Assembly: GCA_964030785.1 (NCBI GenBank)
Contig: OZ034972.1
Span: 15,137,231 to 15,201,230, forward strand
Reading direction: 5' to 3'
From: Siderastrea siderea
Lineage: Eukaryota > Cnidaria > Anthozoa > Scleractinia > Rhizangiidae
Length of the DNA stretch: 64,000 nt
Position 1 is the stretch's first letter. Each line of letters begins with the position of its first letter. The translations under genes were made by a program, and so were the position numbers. This document shows positions 33,601-44,200 of this stretch, one piece after another. The notes under the pieces were generated by a model that saw only the letters and a program-made list of their open reading frames with translations, was not told the DNA's origin and made no database searches.

Positions 33601-35785
33601 AAGAGTTACTTTGTTTCTGCCCTGAATGTACTATTGTTTATGACAAGGTTGATTTCTGTTGTCTGCAGAACACTCTTGAATGTGATAATTTATGCATTTA
33701 ATTTAACAAACAATTCGACAGCGATGTAAAAGGCTAAAGATCTATTTAAAAAAAAAAACACGTAGAACAATTTGAAAAGACCGACTTAGGATATCATTAA
33801 TTTTGTCTTTTGTAGTAAAGAATATTTCAAACATTTCACAGATGAATACTTATGTGGAAATTTGTATGCAAGAATTGGCATTGAAAAGGATGAACCTCTT
33901 CAAGAAAATGGCATTATGCCACGGTTATCCAAAAATGGAGATTATTAAGAAAAGAACAACAAAAACTCACCAATAAAAAAGTAAATAATATCATGTGATA
34001 TTGAAGAATATGGTGACATAGCTTCTTTGCTAAAATAAACTATGAAGTTACAAGTTCCTGCTGTAACAGAATAAAAATTAACCGGTTTATTCCCCAATGC
34101 ACCCTAGGCTGAAATAAGAAAAAAAAATTCACCACTTTTACAATTTTTCCAAAGTAACAGCAACACAGGAATGCACTGCCCAGTAGCTTTCATTAATTTT
34201 GAATGGTTACAACTTAGGATTTTATTCACAATCTCAAAATTAGAACCAGATTATAAGTACATGACCCAAGTTTTGACTCTGCAAGTGACGGGGTTAAATA
34301 ACTGACAAACTAACATCTAAAAAAACTAAACAAAACAAATACATCCAACATTTCAGAGAGACATACCAGGATTTGTGCCGAATAACTAGTGTTGATGGAA
34401 ATGGCCTTACACAGATCAGTGAACAGTGGTTTGGGAATGTTGGTCTTGTACTCCTTTGGATCTCCTTCATACAGTTGTTCACCAAGATAACTCTTTGACA
34501 CCACCATGCGGTTCTGTGTGAGGACCCCTGTCTTATTACAGCAGATGTTTGTTATGTTACCCATTGTTTCTAACATGTCGACATGTCGCACCAAAGCTCT
34601 GTCATGGTACATTTCCTTCACACAGAATGCCAGTGACGTAGATATCACCAGGGATAGGGCTTCTGGGACAGCAATGATCAGAACAACGACGCCAATTATT
34701 AATGCTCTAATGTACTCATTGACATGGCTGGGATCAAAGGCTAGTCCTAATGTGGAGAAGGTATGAACACTAAAGCGAATGATTATAACAATAATAGCAA
34801 CCACAGCCAGAAAGACACTGGTACGGCCTAGAGCCACTTGAAGCTTGTTAACCTTTCCTTGCAGCAAAGCCTTATCTTCCTTGTGCTCAAATGTTACGGC
34901 ATCTTCAACGGCATCTTCAACAACATCTTCCTGGTCAGGGAATGCAGGTTGAAATGCACCAATAGAGGGTGTGGTAGGAGATCGAGCTCTTCTCATGTAC
35001 AGCTGGGTGTTAGGTCCAACAGCTATCACTATCATCTTTCCGCTGCCATCGACGACATGGGTACCGGCAAACACAAGGGAATGTAAGTCCTTGGTTACCA
35101 TGTCTCTACGGCCAAAAGCAGATTCATTCACAACGAGGCTGCTCTGATGCATGATGATTCCATCAGCGGGGATAACCCTTCCGATACTAAGCTGGCACAG
35201 GTCCCCAACAGTGATGTCTTTAGAAAGGATTTCAGATGTTGTCCCACTTCGGATGACCTTCACTTTACGTTCTCTGTTAATTTTAAAATATAAGCTGCGC
35301 AAGTCAGTTTCCTTCAGATAGTCACTAAAAGCCGTCAACAGAATCATCACAACCACAGTGCTCATGATACCAATACCCTCATACATTGCCACAACAAAGG
35401 TGTCTTGACCTTCACACTTCTCAGGATAAACAGCACCCAAAATCACAGAAATCAAAGCACCAATAAACAGGATCAATATCACCCAATCTCTCATCGCACA
35501 AATCAGATAGTTCAAGATGTTTTTCGGTGGATCTGGAGGAATGAAGTTCTTTCCATATACATCTTGCCTGTGCTTTATAGCCTCCTGTATCCCAATTATT
35601 CCCTTAGTGGACGAGGTGTGAAGCTCATGTATGATGTTGTTCATACTTCCAAACTTCACTAAAATGCCTTCGACACTTTGCGCACTCATTACCTCAACTA
35701 GCTTTTCCTTGGGGGTGTTACTAAAGTCAGGAATAAACTTAGGGGCGTCAACTTCGTCTTCCATGGTGCCAGCTTCGTCTGCCAT
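21573..35785 (-). CDS. PMCA-B: PMCA paralogue lacking the catalytic aspartate (9 exons, 1071 aa)
   Basis: Exons: 35785-34367, 32449-32065, 31407-31313, 29665-29486, 27593-27399, 24881-24690, 23019-22597, 22011-21787, 21674-21573. Order and phases equal PMCA-A, and the frame is open for 1072 codons. PMCA homology is clear end to end, but enzyme motifs are broken. TGES is FGRR (224-227), DKTGT is NKTGV (N417), and TGDGTND is TGSGAHD (739-745). KGAAE 544-548, DPVR, TGDN 652-655, M4 PEAL 374-377 and M6 N835/D839 remain. The calmodulin-binding segment is not recognisable, and a 33-residue tail ending LPDID replaces the PDZ ligand. Known: without the Asp a P-type ATPase cannot form the phosphoenzyme. 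Inferred: a membrane-located pseudoenzyme that may bind Ca2+ or nucleotide, or act through partners. The ATG at 35785 is the first; M8 at 35764 has a better context. The intergenic distance to PMCA-A is about 5.3 kb. Confidence 0.9.
21787..22011 (-). CDS. PMCA-B exon 8 (M9-M10, diverged juxtamembrane tail)
   Basis: The exon has 75 codons, phase 0/0. M9-M10 are clear ([20 protein letters not shown]). The stretch after M10 has lost the [11 protein letters not shown] calmodulin helix. The donor is ACG|GTAAAA. Confidence 0.88.
22597..23019 (-). CDS. PMCA-B exon 7 (M6-M8, Ca2+ ligands retained)
   Basis: The exon has 141 codons, phase 0/0. [10 protein letters not shown] keeps both M6 Ca2+ ligands (N835, D839). 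The following [12 protein letters not shown] diverges from the ATEPP of A. Confidence 0.93.
23059..23105. repeat. 16-bp tandem repeat, about three units
   Basis: GCAAGATCATGGGCCC is repeated almost perfectly in the intron next to PMCA-B exon 7. Confidence 0.75.
23122..23691. mobile_element. 562-bp TTAA MITE
   Basis: TTAA at 23122-23125 and 23688-23691 flank ends CCTTATTCAGACC and GGTCTGAATAGGG. The interior is non-coding. It sits in the PMCA-B intron between the M5 and M6-M8 exons. Confidence 0.8.
24055..24285. repeat. Probable foldback repeat
   Basis: CCAGAGTCCTCAGG and CCTGAGGACTCTGG are inverted, with GACTCTGG variants between them. It lies in a PMCA-B intron. Boundaries are uncertain. 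Confidence 0.4.
24690..24881 (-). CDS. PMCA-B exon 6 (end of P-domain, M5)
   Basis: The exon has 64 codons, phase 0/0, identical in length to A and D. It starts [15 protein letters not shown] and ends in hydrophobic M5. The donor is GTGAGA. Confidence 0.92.
25153..25293. mobile_element. 141-bp near-perfect palindromic MITE
   Basis: CCCAGTTGTTCAAAAGTTGG and its complement form the ends. The inside is a nested set of TATCCAC/GTGGATA motifs. The whole unit can fold into one hairpin. It is in the PMCA-B intron between exons 5 and 6. Confidence 0.8.
25294..27398. other. Rest of PMCA-B intron 5
   Basis: No exon was found. At 26638-26650 the motif AAAATGGCGGC sits in locally CpG-richer sequence (about 26160-26830), and a G-run lies at 27120-27134. 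Otherwise featureless. Confidence 0.4.
27399..27593 (-). CDS. PMCA-B exon 5 (degenerate hinge TGSGAHD)
   Basis: The exon has 65 codons, phase 0/0. [11 protein letters not shown] replaces [11 protein letters not shown]: the first Mg2+-coordinating Asp is Ser (codon TCG, more than one change from an Asp codon) and the Asn is His. The surrounding fold sequence is unchanged. Confidence 0.92.
29486..29665 (-). CDS. PMCA-B exon 4 (MVTGDN)
   Basis: The exon has 60 codons, phase 0/0, the same length as A exon 4. MVTGDN is kept (652-655). Acceptor and donor (GTAACT) are canonical. Confidence 0.92.
29862..31182. mobile_element. 1.31-kb element with GGGCC ends and ATTA duplication
   Basis: Ends GGGCCATTCCAC and GTGGAATGGCCC are perfect inverted copies flanked by ATTA at 29862-29865 and 31179-31182. 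Inside, GGACATTAC-type motifs occur repeatedly (for example near 29884, 30270 and 30647). No transposase was seen. It occupies most of PMCA-B intron 3. Confidence 0.75.
31313..31407 (-). CDS. PMCA-B exon 3 (DPVR hinge)
   Basis: The exon has 95 nt, phase 1 to 0, and encodes residues 602-633 ending GIEDPVREQ. It is the same length as the C exon 3 (95 nt), whereas A has 110 nt. Confidence 0.88.
32065..32449 (-). CDS. PMCA-B exon 2 (nucleotide-binding domain)
   Basis: The exon has 385 nt, phase 0 to phase 1. The N-domain is well preserved, with [10 protein letters not shown] and KGAAE (544-548), so nucleotide binding could survive although phosphoryl transfer cannot. The GTGAGG donor follows SPSG. 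Confidence 0.9.
32450..34366. other. PMCA-B intron 1, nothing recognised
   Basis: About 1.9 kb of AT-rich sequence with no inverted-repeat ends, exon-like frames or long repeats visible. Confidence 0.45.
34367..35785 (-). CDS. PMCA-B exon 1 (M1-M4, degenerate TGES and phosphorylation motifs)
   Basis: The exon has 473 codons with a phase 0 donor GTATGT. M1 about 100-119, M2 about 136-153, M3 about 320-338 and M4 about 360-385 are all hydrophobic. [10 protein letters not shown] replaces [25 protein letters not shown] replaces [14 protein letters not shown], the Asn codon being AAT, one transition from GAT. A short acidic repeat ([10 protein letters not shown]) lies in the loop before M3. Confidence 0.92.
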
Positions 35786-38700
35786 GAAGCAAATGGTGAG
35801 CTGAAGCTGCTAGAATCGACCTGACGAAAAAGAATTTACAGCTTACAGCAAAGTTCGAGCTGTTGTCCAAGCAAGTTTAGCTGGTTCACAGCTCAGAAAT
35901 AATAAGCTTAAATAAACCTTATATAATCGAACTATTGTTACAGTGAGGTTGATCTGTTAGGACCTGATTCACCTTAAAAACAAAAAGAAATGAAGGACAA
36001 TGGAAACGAACTAAGATATAATTTGTCATGCCATGATGGCAGAAAAAACTTCAACTTTTCGTAGACAACTGTTTTATAAACATGTTACGTGCCAGTGATC
36101 AAATTAACAAGATTATCACGATAGAAGCGATAATGGTCATCAAAAAAGAATTTTTATGGTCTCATTTAAAACCGTCGCCTCATCACAAACACGCAAAGCA
36201 ACAAAACAAAATGAACAATATTTCAAATATGCAATGTTCGGTCACTGCTGTGAGTAGCGTTGAAAGTGTTATGAAACTTGATGTAAGAAGTTATGAGGAC
36301 TTACCTTGACCTTTGGAGTTTAGTTTGTCTTCTATCGTTCTAGTAGAGAACAAGATAAAACGGCGTGCCCCTCTTCGTGAGAAGAGCTGTGGTAATAACG
36401 CTGTTTACTTCGCGCCCTCCCGAGCCCAACCCCTTACAAGTTGAAAACGAGGAGAGACTAAGTACTAGTTACCTGCAATTCCGTTTCTTATAATTCAGAT
36501 GTTAGCAAATGAAGGAATCAGATATTGCATCTTTGATTACCAAACGTCAAAAAAATCCCTCTAAATTACTGAGTTATAACAGGACTCCTGATTATAACGT
36601 TACACGTTTCCCTTGCGTGACAACAGAATGGTGTGACCCTGAGTGTGCCGAATGAATCATTCCTGTGACGCGAGTCACTGTAAGTACTGTCACAGATGAT
36701 CATCAAAAATTCAGAGTGACACCTTTTAAAAAATTCACAACTACCTACCGATTTTCTGGTTTTCTGCGTGCGGCCAAACTGTGTGGGAACCTAGATTGCA
36801 CTTTGCAGAGAGGCGCAATGCAATGGATGTTCAATGGACATGTGACTTTGACGACATTGATGTGGTAGAATATGAAAACACGTTTGTTTGACAATCAGCC
36901 AACGAGCTGATCTGAAAGAGGGCAAAGATTTCAGTCACCTAGTTCGACTGTCCTGTTTCTGAATTCTTCTACTGTCCTGGGGACAAATTTGTCTTGACCC
37001 AATATCAACATGCATGTTCTTATTGTTCTGCATGTATTTCTCATGGTACTATTAAATTGCGAGAATTTGGTTAAACATCGACATTTTTAATTTGATAACC
37101 ATTTTCCCCGGGTTATTTCCTTTATTCTCATGACCTGTACAATTGATCAAGTAGCCACATTGTAAGAAATAGACGCTTTTCACCTTTTTTTAAAGGGCTA
37201 AATCAACGTCACCCCATGGCCATGGTTGTTAAAAGCAGAGGATTCTCTGGGTACGTTGTATGATAGCCCCCACTAAACTGTCAAATGTTAACAATTACTC
37301 CACTCATTCGCGCCTTTACATGAGCTCCTAGCCAACAAAGGTACGGGGCGGAGTTAATGTACGACAATAACGGAGGGCGCACGAAGAATCTGGAATGGCA
37401 CCATTCAAATGCCGACTTTTTGTAGCCCATTATTATAAAGACAACCATGGATCATAAAAAAGTAACAAACCAAAAGTTTCCGCCAAAAGGAAATTTTTCA
37501 GAATACATGTTTCGCGTGACTTCTCCACTCGTAGCAGATGAGCTGATAAACCATTTAGCAGGGAGGACTCAGGGAGCAGATCAGAGCACGCACTTTCTCA
37601 TACCCAGGACCTGGCATTACATTAGTTGGCTAAGGACTCCTCATTAGCCTCTGAGGTGAACGAAAAGTCCCCCGCTTCCCCAAGACGGTCACAAGCCTGG
37701 AAAATACAGAAAAGGGAAGCATATACGGGAGAAGGGAGGTGGGCAAGGAGGAGTAAGAGACAGGAGGAGGGGGGGGGGGGGGAGGATAAGGAATTCAACC
37801 GCACAATGTGAAGAGAGAGCATGAAGTACAATCTTGCCTAATCTTGTTTCTGCACAGTTGTGCTTTCGACCCTCCTGTCTCTCTCGGTCGTAGGCAAAGC
37901 AATCACGAGAAAATAAACAAAGCGGCACTTGCAAGATAATTATCACCTTTATTAAGCCTATTGAATGGAAGCTCCCTAAACTATTTCTTTAAGGCTAACA
38001 GATTTATATTTATATCTATAATGCCAAGGATCCTAATACAGATGCTAAAATACACTAATCACAAGTGTTGACAACACTTGATTTTGAAAAGAAATATATA
38101 TCTACGAAGACATAAATCAAAATTCTTATGTGGAATCTTGAATTTAACATCTCCGATCACGATACACATAATAAATAACTACTAAAAATAGTTGTCTACC
38201 TTCACAGCTTAACACTGAAATGCCCGTTTCCAAACATTTTCAAAAAATTAAAATAGAAAAGTATACATGTAGCTGCAAACTGTTATTGGATGGATGAAGA
38301 TGACATTCTACATGCAAATCAACAAGTTTTCAACAAAAAAGGCAGAACTCTATTCACCTAAAGACAAAACCATGACAATGATGCTACTGCATTGTACAAG
38401 CTCTTATCAAATTTTCAAGTGTGATAAATATGATTGTATTTTTCTGTAAGAAAACACATAGAATTTAGCTACCAAGAAAAAGCTCAGCTGTTATCCTTCA
38501 AATGGTAAAGAAAATGGTAATATAGCTGGACCACATTGCACTCTTGTGGAATAATTGCCCTGGTCACTCCACCTCTCCCAAAATTACACCCACTAACCAA
38601 CCTTCAGCTTTTAAAGCTGTGTTGAGATGACTTCGGGGACAGCCCTAAACTCATACAAAATAAAAAAGGGAATACGAAATATGATGGCAAGGATTTAGAT

Positions 38701-41043
38701 ACCAGCAGGCTGAAGCGGAAAAATGTCTCCTCATGTCTCAAATTCACCCTGTTTCAAGTACTGTTGACTTCAATCTGCGATTTTAAGAGGTTCTCCTTTG
38801 ATTACTATTTTTTATGGTTTACACAACTTGTAAAACTGACCAAAAGGAGAATGATATCCACTAGCAGTGGGGTCTCGCTCAGTGATAAACACTGCCTCTG
38901 GAAAAAGCACTAGTTACTTACTCCAGGGAAGACAGCTGAAGACAAGGGCCAGAATTTATACTTGATACAATGCCACTGTGAATTGAAATAGTCAGCGCAT
39001 CTTTTTATTGCTAAGTGAAAAAAACAGTGCATAAAAAAGAGAGTGAATTTTAAGCCACCTCAAAGGCGCTTTTTCAGACCTCCGACATTTGCACTTGAGA
39101 TTCCTTTGTGTACAGACAAACTCAAATTTGAGAGAAAGACTTCCAGCACATCAAAATTCAGTTTCTAAAAACCACATATTTGGGATCATTTTCTAGACTA
39201 CTGATATGGCATCTGTAATAATAAGGACTTATGATGGGAAAAATGTGTTTCCTTTAACAAACGCATCATGGACAAAAGACAAGGAAGCCATATGTTATCA
39301 CTTTTCGCTGATAGTGGTCCTTTTTTTTCATTAAGTAAAACAAAACAAAAAAATTCTCAAAGAAGTAACAGATTTTTTTTCGAAAAATTAACTGCTGGAA
39401 CAAAAATGCACCTATCACATGGTAACATGAGAAAAGTTTAGTAATTCAACTACAGAAAGAAATATTTCATGTAAAAAAGCCATTGCTAAGACTTGCTAAT
39501 CATAAGTTGGCCCAAGCTACACCAGCTGAACCTGTTTACTAATAACTGTTATGTAATTAATTAGTTTTAAGATCCACTATACATTTGATTCAAGATCTTC
39601 AAATGCAAATTATACATAGCAGAAGATAATTTACCTTGTACACCAGCAAATGAAAATTAACAGGATCAGTAAGGGAACTAATGAAAGCTTTGGCATGCAA
39701 AATCTTTATTTGGAGAAAAACAACTGGACAAGCTTATCAACAAACCCGTAAACTTTATTTGCTTAGCTACTACACACAAACAACTGTTGTTAACATTTTA
39801 TTGTTTCCTTGTGTACTTGTTTGCTTTAGTGAATTTTTTGACCAACCACATACAGGAAACAAAACATCTAGTGCCCTTTAAATCTGTATTGTGGGGGTGT
39901 TGTTATCACAGAAGTACAGTTTCTATGAATTTTGTCAAACCAGGACCCAGAAAACTGTCCACTATAACTGCCATTATAACAGAGTTAGTTATCTGCCCAA
40001 TGTACCTTAAACTGACTGTAATTGCAATGCACTCCCATTAACTAAAACTGAACTTTTTTCCCTTAAACATTGTTATCTTGTATGTCCCACTATAGCGAAT
40101 AAAGTGCGACCTGCCGTGGTCAAAATTTGTGATTATGACATTGAATGAACAAAGACAAGGCACAGTGTGGCAAAATTATAATAAAATTTCCCTTAAGTCT
40201 TAAATATTAAGTGAAGATGTTCTCATGCCGGAATACTGTTTGGTGGTCCTATGGAGAGCAGCACCTTTAGTTATTGAATTCTAAACACACACACACACAC
40301 ACACACACACACTGTGAGAAACAGCAAATATTGTACACAGAGACCTACAGACCCCTGTCATCTCAAAGAATTTTCTGTTTCCCTCGAGCATCTGAGGGAG
40401 TCCACTGCAAATTGATGATCGAATTTTGAAAATGCTTTCTTAACTTTAGCGAAGCTAGAAGATCCATTAATGATCATTTGCTGGTGTGTATTGTATCAGT
40501 GAGTTCAATAAATCTCATCCTATGTAGATACTCCATCAAAAGAGTTATTATAGGAGAGGAGTATTTAAACTCTCCGCAGGGACTTCCACAGCAATCATGA
40601 TCACCTGAGTAGATCAAGAAAATGTTAGTTTATCTCTTATTCTAGGGTTAGTAAGTACAAGTTAAGTTACTCTACCACAGCTAATGAGTGATTAATGAGA
40701 AAAGGACAAAAGTGCAGAGTTGACAATAGCTGTGCAATGCTGTTGGGCGGGCATACGTAGGATTAAAGTACACGTTAGGCGACTGAATGCATGCAGGATC
40801 TGCTTTACTCCAAGGCAGAGTTATTTAAGCCCACCCAACAATTTTGCCTTTGGCTCCAAAAAGTAACCACAAGAGAAGAGTGATAAGTACAGATGATCGT
40901 GATGACTGTTTCAGAGATTTCAGATGATACTATATGTAAAGCAAATGATTACAGTTCTAAATGACTGTCAATTATATGGTTATCAATCAGGTTACAATGT
41001 AGAAATCCGAATGTCACTTATATCTAGTTGTGCATTGTAATTG
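35786..41043. other. Intergenic region PMCA-A to PMCA-B
   Basis: This 5.3-kb spacer must hold the PMCA-A 3' UTR and the PMCA-B promoter and 5' UTR. Seen: a purine/G-rich tract at about 37725-37790, a (CA)n tract at 40287-40312, and otherwise plain AT-rich DNA. No gene could be supported, and no polyadenylation signal was clear close to 41044. Confidence 0.5.
40287..40312. repeat. (CA)n microsatellite
   Basis: About 13 AC dinucleotides, uninterrupted. Confidence 0.9.
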
Positions 41044-41250
41044 TTATACAGAACTTTCCACACTCGCATACCGCGGTATTGACGCAGCTCCTGAGTCAGC
41101 ACTATCCAGTGCAGTAGAGTATTTTCCATCATCATCATAAACCATTGCAGTACGTACAGGAGCCAGCAACGAGTTGAACACTGCAGGAGATGCTATAGCT
41201 CGCTGACTGCGTCCATCGATAGCACTTCTAAATGCATTCACCACACGAAT
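41044..41250 (-). CDS. ATP2B: PMCA-A exon 9 (regulatory tail, PDZ-ligand C-terminus)
   Basis: The terminal exon encodes 68 residues and a TAA at 41046-41044. It opens [11 protein letters not shown], the second half of the PMCA calmodulin-binding domain, and ends ESSV. That fits the class I PDZ ligand consensus (S/T-X-V at the C-terminus) and resembles the b-type tails of vertebrate PMCAs. No alternative tail exon was identified. Confidence 0.92.
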   Translation of the reverse strand: MRVVNAFRSAIDGRSQRAIASPAVFNSLLAPVRTAMVYDDDGKYSTALDSADSGAASIPRYASVESSV

Positions 41251-44200
41251 CTGTGAGAACAAGTCAATGTACATGATTTCCAATACTGTGAAGCATTACT
41301 GACCTTAACATGCAAACTCTGATGATTAACAGTTATGTATTTCACTGCCATTGGTCTCCATAACAGGTTTTTCGAAGTTCAGCTCGATGGGAACAAAAGG
41401 ACAAGTTCGTGCACTATGAAGGGTAGATTTTAATCCACTTTGTAGGTTTCTGTTCTTCAAGGTTAATTGGTTCTTGACGTAATTATGAGTGACGGCAATA
41501 TAAAAAACAAAATTGCCAGGTGGGTTTTGAAGTTCAGAGTTACCACATTATTGACAGAAACAATTAACTTTTTTGGTCTTTAAGTGTTTACATTTTCAGC
41601 AAGAGTTGCATCATCCACCAACATATGAAGGGAGAACCCCAAAAAGTAACAATTCCATGCAAAAAAAATTTTGCTGCGAATTACAGTCTGCCATGTTACC
41701 GTTCTGAACAGTTTTTAGATGATCTTAGATTTCATCACTGTGCTTGACTCTTTAGGAAACAACACTATCAAAAATAAACTTGTTTTTTCCTGCAGTAACT
41801 TACTTGATGTTGCAATCTTGTCAGGCCACGTATCCATAGCAACCGAGCTTTACTGTCCTTTGGCCCATCAGGTTCTACAATGGTAGCAAGAGGAAGCTCT
41901 TTTGTTCCAAACCGGCAAAGTTTTGGGAAGGACGTCTTAGGTATTGTAAGGACCAGTTGTCCCCAGATCAACTCAGAGAACCCCAGGAACACACACCACA
42001 GCCATTCTTCCCAGCCAAGGCCTGTCACATGGAATGCCTTGCCAGTCAACTCAATAATCAGTATCTAAAAAAATAATAATCATGATTTGTGTTACAAAAT
42101 ACTCCTCACAAAAAAAAAAACAACATACAAACAAGAATTCAGTTGAGAGAAAGTTTAAAATTAAAAAAGAAACATACAAAAAGCTCCTGTATTTGAGGAG
42201 TTATGTTATTAGGAACACAAAACCGTGGTCTTAGAGCTGTTGGTTAAAGACAGGGGTGATTGTAATAAGAACTGTATAAATTACGTACCATTTCACACTA
42301 GTTGCCTTTGCCGATTAAGTCAAGCAATTCTCACTGGCTTCTAAAGCATGAAACAACAAGGATGGGAAGCTTGTTCACCAAAAAGTTTCCCCCACCCCAA
42401 ACCCTGCAAGCATTTTACTTGCAGATTTATTTATAAATGTCTTATGTATAAGGGTAATGTTGCTTGTCCAAGGAAAACAAAAGAAGGAAGAAGCCATGTT
42501 TCAAAATTGTTGACCTTTGGGTAGTACGAGACTCCTACCTGGACAACAAAGGTTCCACCCATGATGATAATAAACACTGGGTTATTCAAGATGCCCGAAA
42601 ACACATTCCTCTCCCCGTGTACTTTACGTGAGTTGATTTCATTAAACAGCTGCAACATGACAAATGTGTTGAAGACAATACTTGAATGAATTGTGGGTTT
42701 ACAGCGTGTGGTCTCCAAATAGCCATCTTCAATATCAAAGAATTCATCAGACTTGAACACAAGTACAAACAGGACGATCAGCTGGAAGATGGCATGACCA
42801 AGAATATTTCTGATCATGGTCCGTGAAATAAGTGGCTTGGTGCGGCCATAGGGTTTACGCTGTAGCAGCTCCTCTGTTGGTGGCTCTGTGGCTAAAGCCA
42901 GGGATGCAAATGAGTCCATGATGAGGTTCACCCACAAGAGCTGTGTGCCTGTCAGAGGACTTACCTAGGATTAAACAAATGCATTCACTCACTTACAGAT
43001 AGGAAATAAATACAACCCAGTAAGGGCTGGGACCAGTAACACTTGTTACAGCTGATTGTGCTTGACGGAACCTTCATGTTATGGTGAACCTGCTTCTGCT
43101 TGGTATAATTTACTCACAAAGCAACAAGTTTGATACAGGTGTGAAGATCAAAGCAACAGGTGACTTTAAACGTAATGACAGCCCTAAAAACCCTGCCACC
43201 TTTTACTTCAACCACAGTTTAGGAAACACATAAATTGTGACCCTTCACGCAAAAAGGCAATTTTCACGGTCTTGGCTGTGAAATGAAGAAAAATCATTGG
43301 AATGTGAGTGAAATTTCTCCAACACACCGCGAACACGCCATGAAAAAAGTCACGGCCACCGTGAAAAAGGTCATAGTCATTAGTCGCTGTGAAATATATA
43401 TTTCACGCCATGAAAAAGGTCATAGTCTCTGCGAAATATTTCACAGCGTGGAAAAAATTTACTCCTTACGTGAACATCACTCTCCTGCCGTGAATGTTGT
43501 TGTATTATTAAATCACGCTACCCACAGGGGCATATTTCAGTGATTTGCTTCAAGCATTGAAACTTGAAAGTCATTATCATTCAAAATCGATACAGTCGGT
43601 TCCGAAGATCAGGTGTTGACGGCTACACAGGCGTTTGTTATTGCGTTTCCCTGCTAAAAAACACGCAACTTCAGTTTGTTTCTTTTGTGTTTATAGAAGA
43701 GGTTTTCATTTACGAAAAAGCAACAGAGTGTTCGCAAGTTTTATGTTTGCATGACGAACGTGACATTTACTTTTAGGCATGTATAGTTCAATTCTCAAAA
43801 AAATGATTGCAAAACATGACTCCGTCATGTCGCGAATCACGCGAATATTGTTGTGTATAAATTAACCGGACTTTTTTCAAGCATTTCACCAAAATCCAAT
43901 CTTTTCAAATAGAGCTTGCAAGTTTCTTCTCTACCGTTTTAAAACTCTCGTGGAAAGCGAATACTCTAAAAAGTATTCACGAATAATAATATTGCTGGCT
44001 ATGCCAACGTTGCTAGACTCCGTGGTGCCAAACATGTACTGTCTGTTTATTGCGTCTGTTTATCATATCTGAAAGATATTGATCACAACTTTACAGGCAA
44101 TTTTTGTCAAGCCGTTTTGTTTTGTTTGTTTGTTGATTTTTTCACAAAAATTTAATAACGCGCTTTTGTACAATTCAAACGATTTAATTACTGTAGAGAA

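Noticed and set aside
21573..35785. PMCA-B as an ordinary decayed pseudogene
   Set aside because: All nine exons are open, in phase and correctly spliced, and changes are concentrated in catalytic motifs. A neutral pseudogene of this divergence should carry stops and frameshifts.
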